64,000 bases of DNA from Oscillospiraceae bacterium (GTDB lineage: Bacteria > Bacillota > Clostridia > Oscillospirales > Oscillospiraceae): the NCBI GenBank assembly GCA_017617795.1, contig JAFZVM010000130.1, positions 87,694 through 151,693 of the forward strand. Direction: 5' to 3'. The position numbers were made by a program, and so were the translations under genes. Numbering within the stretch: position 1 is the stretch's first letter; each line of letters starts with the position of its first letter. This document shows, in pieces, positions 25,064 through 34,302 of the stretch. The notes beneath the pieces were generated by a model, which saw only the letters and a program-made list of their open reading frames with translations, was not told the origin of the DNA and did not search any database.

Positions 25064-26151
25064 ACCTTAAAGCTCTCCCCCGCCCGGATCTCCTCCAGGT
25101 AATCGTCGTTGATGCTGGCCTCCGCGAAGGTGGCCATCTCGTTCATGACGGCGCAGGCGGCGTCCATCACCTGGAAGGCCAGCGGGCACCCGCTCCCCTC
25201 CCCCAGGCGCATGTTCAGCAGCAGCCAGGGCTCCAGACCCAGCTCCTGGGCCGCCAGCCTGTAGCCGATCTCATAGGAGGCGTGGCTGGGGAAAATATAC
25301 TCCGCCGCCCGGGGACACAGCCGACCCGCGCACAGCGCCGCCACGATGGAGATGAATCCGTCCGCCACCACGGGGATCCGGTTCGCCGCCGCCCCCAGAA
25401 AAACGCCGCACATGGCGGCCAGATCGAAGCCGCCCACCTTACTCAGCACGTCCACAGGGTCCTCCCGGTCCGGCTGATGCAGCTCCAGGGCGTGGGCGAT
25501 GACGTGTTTCTTTTTCCTGAAGCTCTCGTCCGTGATCCCGCCGCCGCGGCCGGTGACCTGTTCCGCGCTGAGACCGGTGAGGGCCGCCAGAACGGCCGCG
25601 GAGGTGGTGGTGTTGCCGATTCCCATCTCCCCCACGCCGATCACCCGGATCCCGTCCGCCCCGGCCTGACGGGCAAGCTCCGCCCCGGTAAGGATGGCCT
25701 GCAGGGCCTGTTCCCGGGTCATGGCCGGTTCACGATACAGGTTTTTCGTTCCCTTTCCCAGACTCCGGTCCAGGATGCCGGGACAGGTATAGGGACAGGC
25801 GATGCCCATATCCACCACCTGCACGTCGTCCCCGAAGTGCTTCGCCAGAGTGGACATGCCGGTGAGACGCCGGGTCATATTCACCGCCTGGGCGGCGGTG
25901 ACGGTCTGCGGCGCGGAGGCAACGCCCTCCTCCGCCACGCCGTTATCCGCGCAGAGAACGATGATCCTGCGCTTCTCCACTGTATTGTGCACCTGCCCGG
26001 TGATCCCCGCCAGGCGGATGGAGATATCCTCCAGTCTTCCCAGGCTGCCCGGCGGCTTCGCCAGCTCCGCCTGGCGTTCCCGGGCCTTTTCCATCGCCCG
26101 GTCGTCCAGGGGGCCGACGGCGCTGAGCAGCGCTTTCAGTTTTCCTTCCAT
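25060..26151 (-). CDS. cobT: Nicotinate-nucleotide--dimethylbenzimidazole phosphoribosyltransferase CobT
   Basis: CobT makes alpha-ribazole phosphate from nicotinate mononucleotide and a lower-ligand base. The 363-residue protein has KPPGSLGRLEDI near residue 32, CADNGVAEEGV near 67-77, the GIGNTTTSAAVLAALTG motif near 177-193 and, at the C-terminus, the block LLNMRLGEGSGCPLAF that carries the catalytic Glu. First gene of the operon cobT-cobU-cobS-cobU-like-cobC-like-gluQ. No lower-ligand synthesis gene is near, so the base may be scavenged (inference). Confidence 0.95.
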   Translation of the reverse strand: MEGKLKALLSAVGPLDDRAMEKARERQAELAKPPGSLGRLEDISIRLAGITGQVHNTVEKRRIIVLCADNGVAEEGVASAPQTVTAAQAVNMTRRLTGMSTLAKHFGDDVQVVDMGIACPYTCPGILDRSLGKGTKNLYREPAMTREQALQAILTGAELARQAGADGIRVIGVGEMGIGNTTTSAAVLAALTGLSAEQVTGRGGGITDESFRKKKHVIAHALELHQPDREDPVDVLSKVGGFDLAAMCGVFLGAAANRIPVVADGFISIVAALCAGRLCPRAAEYIFPSHASYEIGYRLAAQELGLEPWLLLNMRLGEGSGCPLAFQVMDAACAVMNEMATFAEASINDDYLEEIRAGESFKV

Positions 26152-26186
26152 ATCCAGATCCTCCTCGGTCGGTCTGACCTATCCTT

Positions 26187-26215
26187 TTATACCAGATTTC
26201 CCCCTCTTCTGCAAC
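26187..26215 (-). promoter_or_regulatory. Promoter of the cobalamin operon
   Basis: TTGCAG (complement of 26210-26215) and TATAAA (complement of 26187-26192) are 17 nt apart. The leader is only about 30 nt long, too short for a cobalamin riboswitch. Confidence 0.65.
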
Positions 26216-26271
26216 CGAGGGGAATTGCCGCTTCGGGGAGCGCGTACGGGAGGGACAATTCCTTTCGGGGA

Positions 26272-26300
26272 TTGCATTCCTGCGCCGGAAAACGTATAAT
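26272..26300 (+). promoter_or_regulatory. Promoter of the GNAT gene at 26334
   Basis: TTGCAT at 26272-26277 and TATAAT at 26295-26300 with 17 nt spacing. Confidence 0.7.
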
Positions 26301-26333
26301 GCAGTGCATTCCGGGAGGAAGGGAGTGTCGCAA

Positions 26334-26918
26334 ATGGCGGCGCACATTCGTTTTGTCCGGCCTGAGGACGCCGAAGAACTGGCGGGGATCTATGCCCCCT
26401 ATGTCCGGCAGACGGCCATCACCTTTGAATATGAACCGCCGTCTCCGGAGGAGTTCCGGCGGCGGATCGAGGGGATCCGGCAGCGTTATCCCTATCTGGC
26501 CGCGGAGGAAGACGGCCGGCTTCTGGGATATTGCTACGCTTCCCCCTTCAAGGGCAGATCTGCCTTTGACTGGGCGGCGGAGACCTCCATCTACATACGC
26601 ATGGATCAGCACCGCCGCGGACTGGGCAGGCGTCTGTATGCCGCGCTGGAGGAGCTGCTCCGGGCTCAGGGGGTCCTGGATATGCTGGCCAGCATCGCTT
26701 TGCCGGATCCGGAGGATGAATACCTGACCATGGACAGCGTCCGTTTCCATGCCGCTCTGGGGTTTCGGGAGATCGCCCGCTTTCCCGACATCGGCAGCAA
26801 ATTCGGCCGCTGGTATCACGTGGTCTGGATGGACAAGATCCTGGGTGAGCACAGCCCGGAGCCCCGTTCCGTTCTCCCCGTCTCCGCGCTGGGCTATAAT
26901 GATGATACGCTGTTCTGA
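26334..26918 (+). CDS. GNAT N-acetyltransferase, phosphinothricin-acetyltransferase-like
   Basis: A 194-residue acetyltransferase of the PAT/Bar-like branch. The sequence IRFVRPEDAEELAGIYAPYV and TAITFEYEPPSPEEF near residues 5-40, LGYCYASPFKGRSAFDWAAETSIYI near 63-87, the acetyl-CoA loop HRRGLGRRLY near 91-100 and the final WYHVVWMDK are typical. Relatives acetylate phosphinothricin, methionine sulfoximine or other amino acids. ATG 26334 follows an AGGAAGGGAG site; a slightly longer GTG start cannot be excluded. Monocistronic, with its own promoter and terminator. Confidence 0.88.
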   Translation: MAAHIRFVRPEDAEELAGIYAPYVRQTAITFEYEPPSPEEFRRRIEGIRQRYPYLAAEEDGRLLGYCYASPFKGRSAFDWAAETSIYIRMDQHRRGLGRRLYAALEELLRAQGVLDMLASIALPDPEDEYLTMDSVRFHAALGFREIARFPDIGSKFGRWYHVVWMDKILGEHSPEPRSVLPVSALGYNDDTLF

Positions 26919-26939
26919 ATCACATTTCATATTTTGGAA

Positions 26940-26968
26940 GGGCAGCGAGGCAAACCGCCTCGCTGCCC
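26940..26968. terminator. Bidirectional terminator between the GNAT and MATE genes
   Basis: A 12-bp GC-rich stem (26940-26951 with 26957-26968) with loop AAACC separates two convergent genes. Confidence 0.75.
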
Positions 26969-26984
26969 TGTTCTGCTTTATGGC

Positions 26985-28382
26985 TCAGCGGGTGAGGATC
27001 TTCACCCAGCGGAAACGGTTGCAGACGATGCTGTTGGGGATGCATTTCAGCAGCTGATCCGCCTTCAGGCAGCAGTAGGTGACCGCCGGGGGAAAATGAA
27101 AGACAAAGGCGCTGAGCACGGCGGAGGGAATGGTGAACAGCCACATGAAGAGATTGTCCGTCATGGCGGCATATTTCGTGCTCCCTCCCCCGCCGATGAT
27201 CCCGCCCTCCACGGGATACTCGTAACAGGAGCCGATGGTGGTGACGCTGAGGATCGTCAGAAACTGCAGGGACAGGGATCGGGTCTCCGCCGAGATCCGA
27301 TAAATGCCCACGATGGGCCCTTTGCACAGGAACAGCAGGATCCCCAGGAGCGTCCCCAGGGTCAGGAAGATCCCCTGCATGGTTTTGGCATAAGAACGGA
27401 TCATATCCAGCCGTCCTTCCCCGATGGTCTTTCCGGTCACCACGGAGGCCACGTTGGCGCAGGCCATGCCGAACACGGCAAAGACCTGGGAAACGGTCAC
27501 CGCGATGCTGTTGGCGGCGATGACCTGGGCGCTGATATGCCCCAGGACCGCGGTCTGGGCCGCCTGGGCGATCCCCCAGAGCAGACCGCTGACGACGACC
27601 GGTGTGGCAACTTTGACATAATCCCGGAGATAGGTCCCGTCCAGGGAGAAGATCTCCCGCAGCTTCATCCGCAGCTTTTTGTCTATGTACAGCGTATAGA
27701 TCAGAACGATCAGCAGTTCCACGGTGCGGCTGGTGAGCGTTGCGATCGCCGCGCCGGTCACCCCCAGCTCGGGAGCCCCGAAACGGCCATAGATCAGGCA
27801 GTAATTCAGGCAGGCGTTGATCACGATGGTGCTGAGGGACATAACGGTGCCGATCATGGCGGTCTCCACGCTCTGCAGGGCATACATCAGGGTGTTGGAT
27901 ACGGCAAACAGCAGATAGGTCCAGCGCATGACCTTCAGATACCGGAGCCCTTCTTCGATCACCGCTTCGTCTCCCGTAAACAGAGAGAGCAGGGTCCGGG
28001 GCATAAAGGCGGACAGGATGAAAAAGATGAGTCCGGCTGCGATCCCGAATTTCATGCCGATGGAGATGATCTTCTTGATCGGCCCCGTGCGGCGCTGGCC
28101 CCAATACTGGGAGGCCAGCACCACGATGCCCATGCCGATCCCCGCCGCGATCTGCTGAAGCACGAACTGAAGCTGATTCACCAGGGTGGCGCCGGAGAGG
28201 GCCAGCTCGGAATAGGTGCCCAGCATGAGGTTATCCACCAGGTTCACCGTCAGGGCGGCCAGCTGCTGCAGGGCAATGACCAGCAGCAGGGGGAAAAAGG
28301 TACGATAAAACGCCTTGTCCCTGGTGAAGATCCGGAGGAACTTGGGGTCCCGATCCCGGGGAAGCCGGGTATACGATTTCAT
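26985..28382 (-). CDS. MATE-family efflux transporter
   Basis: A 465-residue multidrug and toxin extrusion type antiporter with about 12 transmembrane helices in two similar halves. Typical segments are ALQQLAALTVNLVDNLMLGTYSE near residues 37-60 and the equivalent GLLWGIAQAAQTAVLGHIS near 265-283. A strong CAGGAG site precedes the start. It follows the XDH-family gene on the same strand after a hairpin. The substrate is unknown; co-location with the XDH-like enzyme could mean export of its product (inference). Confidence 0.9.
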   Translation of the reverse strand: MKSYTRLPRDRDPKFLRIFTRDKAFYRTFFPLLLVIALQQLAALTVNLVDNLMLGTYSELALSGATLVNQLQFVLQQIAAGIGMGIVVLASQYWGQRRTGPIKKIISIGMKFGIAAGLIFFILSAFMPRTLLSLFTGDEAVIEEGLRYLKVMRWTYLLFAVSNTLMYALQSVETAMIGTVMSLSTIVINACLNYCLIYGRFGAPELGVTGAAIATLTSRTVELLIVLIYTLYIDKKLRMKLREIFSLDGTYLRDYVKVATPVVVSGLLWGIAQAAQTAVLGHISAQVIAANSIAVTVSQVFAVFGMACANVASVVTGKTIGEGRLDMIRSYAKTMQGIFLTLGTLLGILLFLCKGPIVGIYRISAETRSLSLQFLTILSVTTIGSCYEYPVEGGIIGGGGSTKYAAMTDNLFMWLFTIPSAVLSAFVFHFPPAVTYCCLKADQLLKCIPNSIVCNRFRWVKILTR

Positions 28383-28428
28383 GGGCAGACACTCCTGTTC
28401 AGATCGCGGGGATGCAGCATATTACTGT

Positions 28429-28456
28429 CTGAGGCGCGGCAAACGCCGCGCCTCAG
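28429..28456 (-). terminator. Hairpin between the XDH-like and MATE genes
   Basis: A perfect 12-bp GC-rich stem (28429-28440 with 28445-28456) around an AAAC loop follows the XDH-like stop by about 30 nt. No T tract follows on the minus strand, so it may attenuate or stabilise rather than fully terminate. Confidence 0.5.
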
Positions 28457-28484
28457 TTGAGTACCGGTCATAAAGAGAATGCCG

Positions 28485-30851
28485 TCAACCTTTGCCCAGA
28501 GCCTGGAGGACCTTATCCGGGGTCGCGGGAGGATCCACCCAGACGCCGATGGCGTTGTGGATGGCCATGACCACCAGATGGGTATTGGCGAGGCTGTGGC
28601 TGATGCCGCTGCCGCCGTAGGCGCCGTTGCTGGCCCGGGTCTCCAGGAAGGCCTTGTCCACCGGGGGAATGTCCACCATGGTGGGCTTATGATAATCGAT
28701 CATGTTGGTGTTCAGCCGAACGCCGGTGTGCTCGTCGTAGATGAAGTCCTCCAGGAGCTGGCAGCCCTGGCTCATGTACATGACCTGGTCCACCTGGCTC
28801 TCCAGAGAGGTGAGCCGGATCACTTTGCCCGGATCCGCCACCACGCCGAAGCGGAGGATCTCCACCTCGCCGGTCTCCTCATCCACCGCCACCTCGCAGT
28901 AGGCTGTGTTCATGGCGTCCATCTGCCGGGCGCCGGGGCCTACGCTCCAGACGGACAGAGGAGGCTTCCCGGTATAGGTGGCAAACAGATTCTCGCTGGT
29001 GGCCTCCTTCAGGGGCAGGCCGACAGAGTGGTCCTCCTTCAGGCATACCAGACCGTCCACGATGTCCAGTTCCTCGGGCTTGCGGCCCTTCAGGGGATTC
29101 TCCTTTTTGGGACGTCCGAAATCGAACATGCTGGGAGGGGGCGGATTATCCGCCTGGCGGATGGCGGAGGCCAGGATCTGCTGCTTCAGATCGTTGGCGC
29201 ATTCCTTGGTGACCCAGGAGGAAGCGGTGACGCCGTCCGAACCGCCGCCCTGGGGGGTGAAGGCCTCCCGATAATCGAAATCCACCGCGATATCTTCGTA
29301 CTTCAGGCCCAGCTCCTCAGCCGCCACCATGGCGTTGCACTCCACGCCGTAGATGCCCACGTGCGGGCCCTGGGTGGGGAAATGCACCACGCCGTCCCGC
29401 AGCTCCAGCTTCACGGAATAGTTCATGCCGGAGTGCCGGGGGCACTGCTGATACCGGAAGCTGGCTCCGTGGAGCCGTCCGTCCGGCAGGCGCTTCGCCC
29501 CGTCCCTGTGCCAGCTCCAGTCCATGAGCTTGCGGCCCTCTGCGATACAGGCCTCGAAGGAGGGCACCGGGTTCGTGTCGTTCTTCTCCTTGGGACCGTG
29601 GAGATTCGCTTTGGCCACGTCGATGGGATCGAGCCCCAGCTTTTCCGCGATCAGGTATTCGGCCATGCTGATGATGTCCCAGTTGAAGGGGCAGTGCTGA
29701 CCGGAGACATACATCATGCCCCGGTTGGAATCCACGATATCCATCCGCTGCTTCACGTTCGTGCACTTGATGGAGGTATAGGGTCCGTAGGTCAGGTCGC
29801 CGGCGGTTCCGAAGGAGGAGCTTCCCCGCACGCCCGCGTCCGCCAGGGAATGGTCGATGATGGCGGTGATGACCCCGTTATGGTCGTAGCCCACCTTCAC
29901 ATGGCAGAAGCGCTGGTTCATAAGGAAATCGAAGGACTCCTCCCGGGTGTTCATGCAGCGCACGGGCCGGCCGGTGCGCTTGGCCAGCAGCGGAGTGATC
30001 TCCTGGCTGCGCCGGAGGCCCCAGTCGCAGTACCGCCCGCCCATGAACAGGCCCTCCTGAATGGTCTTTTCAATGGGCATGTGGTAGGACCGGGCAATGG
30101 GCTCCCGGTTGCGCACGGCGCCCTCGATATGAAGGCTGGGTCCGCCGCCGTGGTAGGGATCGTCCTCCCACCAGCCCAGGGAGCCGGGGATGTTGGGCAT
30201 CACAGAGCCGTAGGAGGGCATATTCATATCGAATTCCAGCGTGAACTCGCTCTCCGCCATGGCTTTGTCCGCGTCGCCCTCGTCCATGCCTGCGTGGGAA
30301 ACGTTCCCCTGCTTGGGGGGAAGCTCCGGCCCGCCGCCTCCGCGGCGTCCGAAGGTGGTGGGGGTGTTTACGCCGGGGAAAATGACCGCCGCATCCGGTT
30401 CCGCGCCTTTTTTGATATCCACCACGTGGGGCAGGATCTCCCATTCAATCTCCAGAGCCCGCAGGGCCTCATCGCAGAGATCCTCCGTCTCGCAGACCAC
30501 GATGCAGCCCACCTCGGCCCCTTCCATATCCGCGATATTGTCCAGCCAGGGCCTGGGCGCGCCCCAGTGCTCCCCGTTTCCGACGAAATTGGCGATATCC
30601 GGGTCCTCCCAGGTGAGGATATCCACCACCCCGGGGATCGCCCTGGCTTTGGCGGTATCCAGCTTTGTGATCCTGGCATTGGCGTAGGGGCTGTGGAGGA
30701 AGCGGGCATAGAGCATATCCGGTTTTACGTAGTCCGCTCCGAATTTGGCGACGCCTGCTGCCACGGCATAGGAAAGCACACCGGGCAGATTTGGCTTGCC
30801 TACGACCTTGAATTCCTCCCGCAATCCGTTTACGCCTGCATAATCCGGCAT
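28485..30851 (-). CDS. Xanthine dehydrogenase family molybdopterin-binding subunit, orphan and divergent
   Basis: A 788-residue large subunit of the XDH/aldehyde oxidase family, which binds the molybdenum pterin cofactor. The a/b hammerhead domain starts with FKVVGKPNLPG and includes MLYARFLHSPYANARI near residues 45-60; the cofactor domain extends to the C-terminus, with PFNWDIISMAEYLIAEKLGLDPIDVAKANLHG near the middle and IHNAIGVWVDPPATPDKVLQAL at the end. Two oddities stand out. No FAD or 2Fe-2S partner subunit is adjacent. The C-terminal active-site loop reads GGSGIS at about 746-751, where hydroxylases normally have GxGE with the catalytic Glu. Function is thus uncertain. Confidence 0.82.
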   Translation of the reverse strand: MPDYAGVNGLREEFKVVGKPNLPGVLSYAVAAGVAKFGADYVKPDMLYARFLHSPYANARITKLDTAKARAIPGVVDILTWEDPDIANFVGNGEHWGAPRPWLDNIADMEGAEVGCIVVCETEDLCDEALRALEIEWEILPHVVDIKKGAEPDAAVIFPGVNTPTTFGRRGGGGPELPPKQGNVSHAGMDEGDADKAMAESEFTLEFDMNMPSYGSVMPNIPGSLGWWEDDPYHGGGPSLHIEGAVRNREPIARSYHMPIEKTIQEGLFMGGRYCDWGLRRSQEITPLLAKRTGRPVRCMNTREESFDFLMNQRFCHVKVGYDHNGVITAIIDHSLADAGVRGSSSFGTAGDLTYGPYTSIKCTNVKQRMDIVDSNRGMMYVSGQHCPFNWDIISMAEYLIAEKLGLDPIDVAKANLHGPKEKNDTNPVPSFEACIAEGRKLMDWSWHRDGAKRLPDGRLHGASFRYQQCPRHSGMNYSVKLELRDGVVHFPTQGPHVGIYGVECNAMVAAEELGLKYEDIAVDFDYREAFTPQGGGSDGVTASSWVTKECANDLKQQILASAIRQADNPPPPSMFDFGRPKKENPLKGRKPEELDIVDGLVCLKEDHSVGLPLKEATSENLFATYTGKPPLSVWSVGPGARQMDAMNTAYCEVAVDEETGEVEILRFGVVADPGKVIRLTSLESQVDQVMYMSQGCQLLEDFIYDEHTGVRLNTNMIDYHKPTMVDIPPVDKAFLETRASNGAYGGSGISHSLANTHLVVMAIHNAIGVWVDPPATPDKVLQALGKG

Positions 30852-30920
30852 AGCGCAGACCTCCTTATTACGATCCCGGTCTGCCCTTTCGGGAAACCGG
30901 CATAGATTTCTTCAGTTTGG

Positions 30921-30949
30921 ATTATACCAAATCACAGCGCTTTTTTCCA
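30921..30949 (-). promoter_or_regulatory. Promoter of the XDH-like gene
   Basis: TATAAT (complement of 30921-30926) with TGGAAA (complement of 30944-30949) 17 nt upstream. It is divergent from the SDR promoter. Confidence 0.6.
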
Positions 30950-30968
30950 CAGCTTTTTCACCCTTCGA

Positions 30969-30997
30969 TTGCGTTTTTTGGAGAATAATGATACAAT
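30969..30997 (+). promoter_or_regulatory. Promoter of the SDR gene
   Basis: TTGCGT at 30969-30974 and TACAAT at 30992-30997 with 17 nt spacing. Confidence 0.6.
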
Positions 30998-31034
30998 CCG
31001 ACCAGATTATTATTCGGAAGGGAGACCTGTTTTC

Positions 31035-31814
31035 ATGATTACCTCTATGGATACCGCCTTCTGCCTCAAGGGCAGGACCGCCATCATCACCGGCGGAGAT
31101 ACGGGCATCGGCTTCGGCATCGCGGAAGCCATGGCCCAGGAAGGCGCAAACATCGCCATCTTCTGCCGGAATGAAAAGCGCGCCGCCGAGGCGCTGGAAA
31201 AGCTGGCGAAGTACGAGGGCAAGGCCCGCTTCTACCGCACGGATATCACCGATTTTGAGAACTGCAAGGCTTCCGTGGACGCCGTCCTGGCAGACTACGG
31301 AAAGATCGATATCCTGGTGAACAACGGCGGCGTCGCCGCCATGGGCGGGGTGCTGGATTACCCCGAAGACCTCACCGAGTGGTTCCGCTGCATCGACGTG
31401 GACCTGAATGGCGCCTTCCGCCTCTGCTACCTGGTGGGCAAACACATGCGGGACCAGGGCAAGGGCAAGGTGATCAACGTCACCTCCAACAGCGGCGAGA
31501 TGTGCAACATACCCTCCTTCACCCCCTACAATGTGGCCAAAGCCGGTCTGAACCGCCTGACCAAGTGCCTGGCCTGGGAGTGGGGCCCCTACCACATCAA
31601 CGTGAACGCCATCGCCCCGGGCTATACCCATTCCAATCTCTCCTCCGGAGCGCCCAAGGAGGTGGAGGAAATGATGACGGAGCGCATCCCCTACGGCCGC
31701 TACGGCGAGCCCATCGAGATCGGCGCTCTGGCGGTGTATCTGGCCTCCGACGCCAGCGACATCATGACCGGCGCCGTGCTCACCATCGACGGCGGCTATT
31801 CCCTGGCCCGGTGA
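31035..31814 (+). CDS. Short-chain dehydrogenase/reductase
   Basis: A 259-residue NAD(P)-dependent classical SDR, closest in style to gluconate-5-dehydrogenase/3-oxoacyl reductase types. The nucleotide motif GGDTGIGFGIA is at about residues 19-29, the catalytic Ser lies in VTSNSGEM near 153, and the YNVAK catalytic pair is near 165-169. The NNAG motif is changed to NNGG. The start is chosen for the GGAAGGGAG site. It is divergent from the XDH-like gene and opens the catabolic island; substrate unknown. Confidence 0.88.
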   Translation: MITSMDTAFCLKGRTAIITGGDTGIGFGIAEAMAQEGANIAIFCRNEKRAAEALEKLAKYEGKARFYRTDITDFENCKASVDAVLADYGKIDILVNNGGVAAMGGVLDYPEDLTEWFRCIDVDLNGAFRLCYLVGKHMRDQGKGKVINVTSNSGEMCNIPSFTPYNVAKAGLNRLTKCLAWEWGPYHINVNAIAPGYTHSNLSSGAPKEVEEMMTERIPYGRYGEPIEIGALAVYLASDASDIMTGAVLTIDGGYSLAR

Positions 31815-31856
31815 ATGACTATTCAAATAATCTGAAAATTAATTCAGTTTTACCCC

Positions 31857-31885
31857 TTGACAGTGAATAAATATGCGTGTATACT
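31857..31885 (+). promoter_or_regulatory. Promoter of the amino acid ABC transporter operon
   Basis: A consensus TTGACA at 31857-31862 and TATACT at 31880-31885 with 17 nt spacing. Confidence 0.8.
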
Positions 31886-31945
31886 GGTTCTCGTTCCGGG
31901 AAGACCGGATACAGGATCGAATGATTAAGGAAGAAGGAAAACAAG

Positions 31946-32788
31946 ATGAAGAAGATTTTTGCTCTGCTGCTGGCCGCCCTGCTGCTGGCCGTGTGCTGTT
32001 TCGCTGGCTGCGCCAAGAAGCAGGCTGCCACCCTCACCGTCGCCATCTCCCCGGACTTTGCCCCCATGGAGTTTGTGGACACCTCCAAATCCGGGCAGGA
32101 CCAGTACGTCGGCTTCGACGTGATGCTGGCCAAGTACATCGCCCAGGAAATGGGCCGGACTCTGGTGATCAAGCCCATGAGCTTCGACGCCTGTCAGGTC
32201 GCGGTGCAGACCGGCACCGTGGATATGTCCATTTCCGGCTTCTCCGTCACCGCCGAGCGTGCGGAGAACTACAACCTCTCCGATTACTATTATGCCGGTG
32301 AAAACGAGACCGAGCAGTCCATCATCACCACCAAGGAGAATGAGGGCAAGTGGACCAAGGCGGAGGACTTTGCGGGCCTCACCGTGGGCGCCCAGACCGC
32401 TTCCCTGCAGATGAACCTCTGCAATGAGCAGCTGCCGGACACCGTGACCATCAAGGAATTCTCCGATATCGGCGTGGCCGTGGAGGCCCTGAGGAACGGC
32501 AACATCGACGCTCTGGCGGTAGCCAAGGGCAACGGCGACGCCATCATCGCCAACAACGACTCCCTGGCCTTCACCGGCTTTGAGTTCGTGGTCTCCGAGG
32601 AGGCCGAGAACAACGTCATCCTGCTGAAGAAGGGCAACGATGCTCTCACGAAGCAGGTGAACGAGATCCTGGCCAAGGCCCTGGCGGCCGGCCTCTACGG
32701 CCCCTGGTACGAGGAAGCCAAGAAGCTGGCGGGTATCGACACCGCCGCCGAGGTGGGCTACGACGAGCAGGGCAACGTGGCCGGCTGA
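31946..32788 (+). CDS. Polar amino acid ABC transporter, substrate-binding lipoprotein
   Basis: A 280-residue family 3 extracellular solute-binding protein. The signal peptide ends in the lipobox FAGC near residue 21, then TLTVAISPDFAPMEFVD (about 30-46) starts the first lobe, with GFDVMLAKYIAQEMG and the typical DMSISGFSVTAERAENYNLSDYYY segment. It delivers ligand to the permease encoded next. The ligand is probably a polar amino acid or derivative; the cluster context suggests the product or substrate of the M20 hydrolase two genes on. Confidence 0.92.
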   Translation: MKKIFALLLAALLLAVCCFAGCAKKQAATLTVAISPDFAPMEFVDTSKSGQDQYVGFDVMLAKYIAQEMGRTLVIKPMSFDACQVAVQTGTVDMSISGFSVTAERAENYNLSDYYYAGENETEQSIITTKENEGKWTKAEDFAGLTVGAQTASLQMNLCNEQLPDTVTIKEFSDIGVAVEALRNGNIDALAVAKGNGDAIIANNDSLAFTGFEFVVSEEAENNVILLKKGNDALTKQVNEILAKALAAGLYGPWYEEAKKLAGIDTAAEVGYDEQGNVAG

Positions 32789-32805
32789 GTTTCGGATCCC
32801 ATCCC

Positions 32806-32838
32806 TTCCCCGTCGGGCTCTTCCGGCCCGCCGGGGAA
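32806..32838 (+). promoter_or_regulatory. Intercistronic stem-loop after the binding-protein gene
   Basis: TTCCCCG...CGGGGAA arms enclose an inner GGGC/GCCC stem. Placed between binding protein and permease, it probably protects the upstream mRNA and lowers read-through. Confidence 0.5.
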
Positions 32839-32884
32839 ATCCTTGTTCCTTTCCCGGCGCAAATCATGACGGGAGGTCCTTCCC

Positions 32885-33556
32885 TTGAATTATTTCAGCA
32901 ACATCGTGAAGATCATGCAGAAGTACTGGCAGGTATTTCTGCTGCAGGGCGTCAGCTATACGCTGCTCCTGAGCCTGCTCACCGTGGCCTTCGGCGCCGT
33001 CCTGGGCCTGCTTCTGTATCTGGGTCGGTCGGTGCGCTTCAAGCCGCTGAACTGGCTCTGCATCGCCATTGTGGAGATCATCCGGGGCACCCCCATGCTG
33101 CTCCAGCTCTATGTGGGCTATTTCATCGTACCCAAGATCCTCCCCTTTCCGGTGACGGAATTTGCCAGCGTGGCTGTGGCCCTGTGCATCAACTCCGGCT
33201 GTTATGTTTCCGAGATCTTCCGCAGCGGCATACAGGCGGTGGACCGGGGTCAGACCGAGGCGGCCCGAAGCCTGGGTCTGAACGGCCGTCAGACCATGAT
33301 GCGCATCATCCTGCCCCAGGCCATCAAGAACATCCTCCCTGCCCTGGGCAACGAGTTCATTATGATCATCAAGGATACCTCCCTGGCCTCCACCTTCTTC
33401 GTGGGGGAGCTGATGACCGCCTGTCTGAAGGTCCGGGGCAATACGTTCCTGGCCCTGGAATGCATGACCATCGTGGGCGTGATCTATTTTGTGCTCACCT
33501 TCATCCTCAGCAAGCTGCTGGGCGCCTTTGAGAGGAGGCTGAAGGCTCATGACTGA
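32885..33556 (+). CDS. Polar amino acid ABC transporter permease
   Basis: A 223-residue His/Glu/Gln/Arg/opine-family permease with about five membrane helices. The EAA loop [36 protein letters not shown] near residues 120-155 docks the ATPase. It overlaps the ATPase gene by 8 nt. The ribosome site GGGAGG precedes a TTG start. Confidence 0.93.
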   Translation: MNYFSNIVKIMQKYWQVFLLQGVSYTLLLSLLTVAFGAVLGLLLYLGRSVRFKPLNWLCIAIVEIIRGTPMLLQLYVGYFIVPKILPFPVTEFASVAVALCINSGCYVSEIFRSGIQAVDRGQTEAARSLGLNGRQTMMRIILPQAIKNILPALGNEFIMIIKDTSLASTFFVGELMTACLKVRGNTFLALECMTIVGVIYFVLTFILSKLLGAFERRLKAHD

Positions 33557-34301
33557 GAACCTCATTGAGACGATCGATCTGCACAAAAGCTTTGCCATCA
33601 AGGGCAAGGAGACGCTGCACGTTCTGAAGGGCGTCACCGAACACATCGCCAAGGGCGAGGTGGTATCCATCATCGGTCCCAGCGGCGGCGGCAAGAGCAC
33701 CTTTCTCCGCTGTCTGAACCTGTTGGAGACGCCGGAGAGCGGCAAGATCATCTTCGAAGGGGTGGAGATCACCGGAGAAAAGGTGGATATCAACCTTCAC
33801 CGGCAGAAGATGGGCATGGTGTTCCAGCATTTCAATGTCTTCCCGCATCTCTCTGTGATGAAGAACATCACCCTGGCCCCCGTACTCCTGGGCAAGCGCA
33901 CCCAGGCTGAGGCAGACGAGCAGGCGGAGAGCCTGCTCAGCCGCGTAGGCCTGCTGGATAAGAAGGACGAGCATCCCAGCCGTCTCTCCGGCGGGCAGAA
34001 GCAGCGGCTGGCCATCGTCCGGGCTCTGGCCATGGAGCCGGATGTGATGCTGTTCGACGAGCCCACCTCCGCCCTGGACCCGGAGATGGTGGGCGAGGTG
34101 CTGGACGTCATCAAGGCGCTGGTGAAAAGCGGCATGACCTCCGTCATCGTCACCCATGAGATGGGCTTCGCCCGGGAGGTATCGGACCGGATCCTCTTTA
34201 TGGACGGCGGCATCATCGCGGAATCCGGGAAGCCGGACGACATCATGAACCGCCCCCAGAATCCCAGGACAAAGGAATTTCTGAGCAAGGTGCTGTATTG
34301 A
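33549..34301 (+). CDS. Polar amino acid ABC transporter ATP-binding protein
   Basis: A 250-residue GlnQ/HisP-like ATPase. Walker [10 protein letters not shown] is near residues 38-46, the signature LSGGQKQR near 142-149, Walker [13 protein letters not shown] near 160-171 and the H-loop His in VIVTHEMG near 200. It energises the permease encoded upstream. The M20 hydrolase gene starts 1 nt after its stop, so the hydrolase is part of the same operon. Confidence 0.96.
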   Translation: MTENLIETIDLHKSFAIKGKETLHVLKGVTEHIAKGEVVSIIGPSGGGKSTFLRCLNLLETPESGKIIFEGVEITGEKVDINLHRQKMGMVFQHFNVFPHLSVMKNITLAPVLLGKRTQAEADEQAESLLSRVGLLDKKDEHPSRLSGGQKQRLAIVRALAMEPDVMLFDEPTSALDPEMVGEVLDVIKALVKSGMTSVIVTHEMGFAREVSDRILFMDGGIIAESGKPDDIMNRPQNPRTKEFLSKVLY

Positions 34302-34302
34302 T

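Noticed and set aside
26152-26300. Cobalamin riboswitch upstream of cobT
   Set aside because: The leader after the predicted start is only about 30 nt and the rest of the gap is taken by a divergent promoter; no B12-box-like sequence is visible.
28479-30905. An 808-codon plus-strand frame opposite the XDH-like gene
   Set aside because: Antisense shadow; the minus-strand frame has clear family similarity, a promoter and a hairpin.
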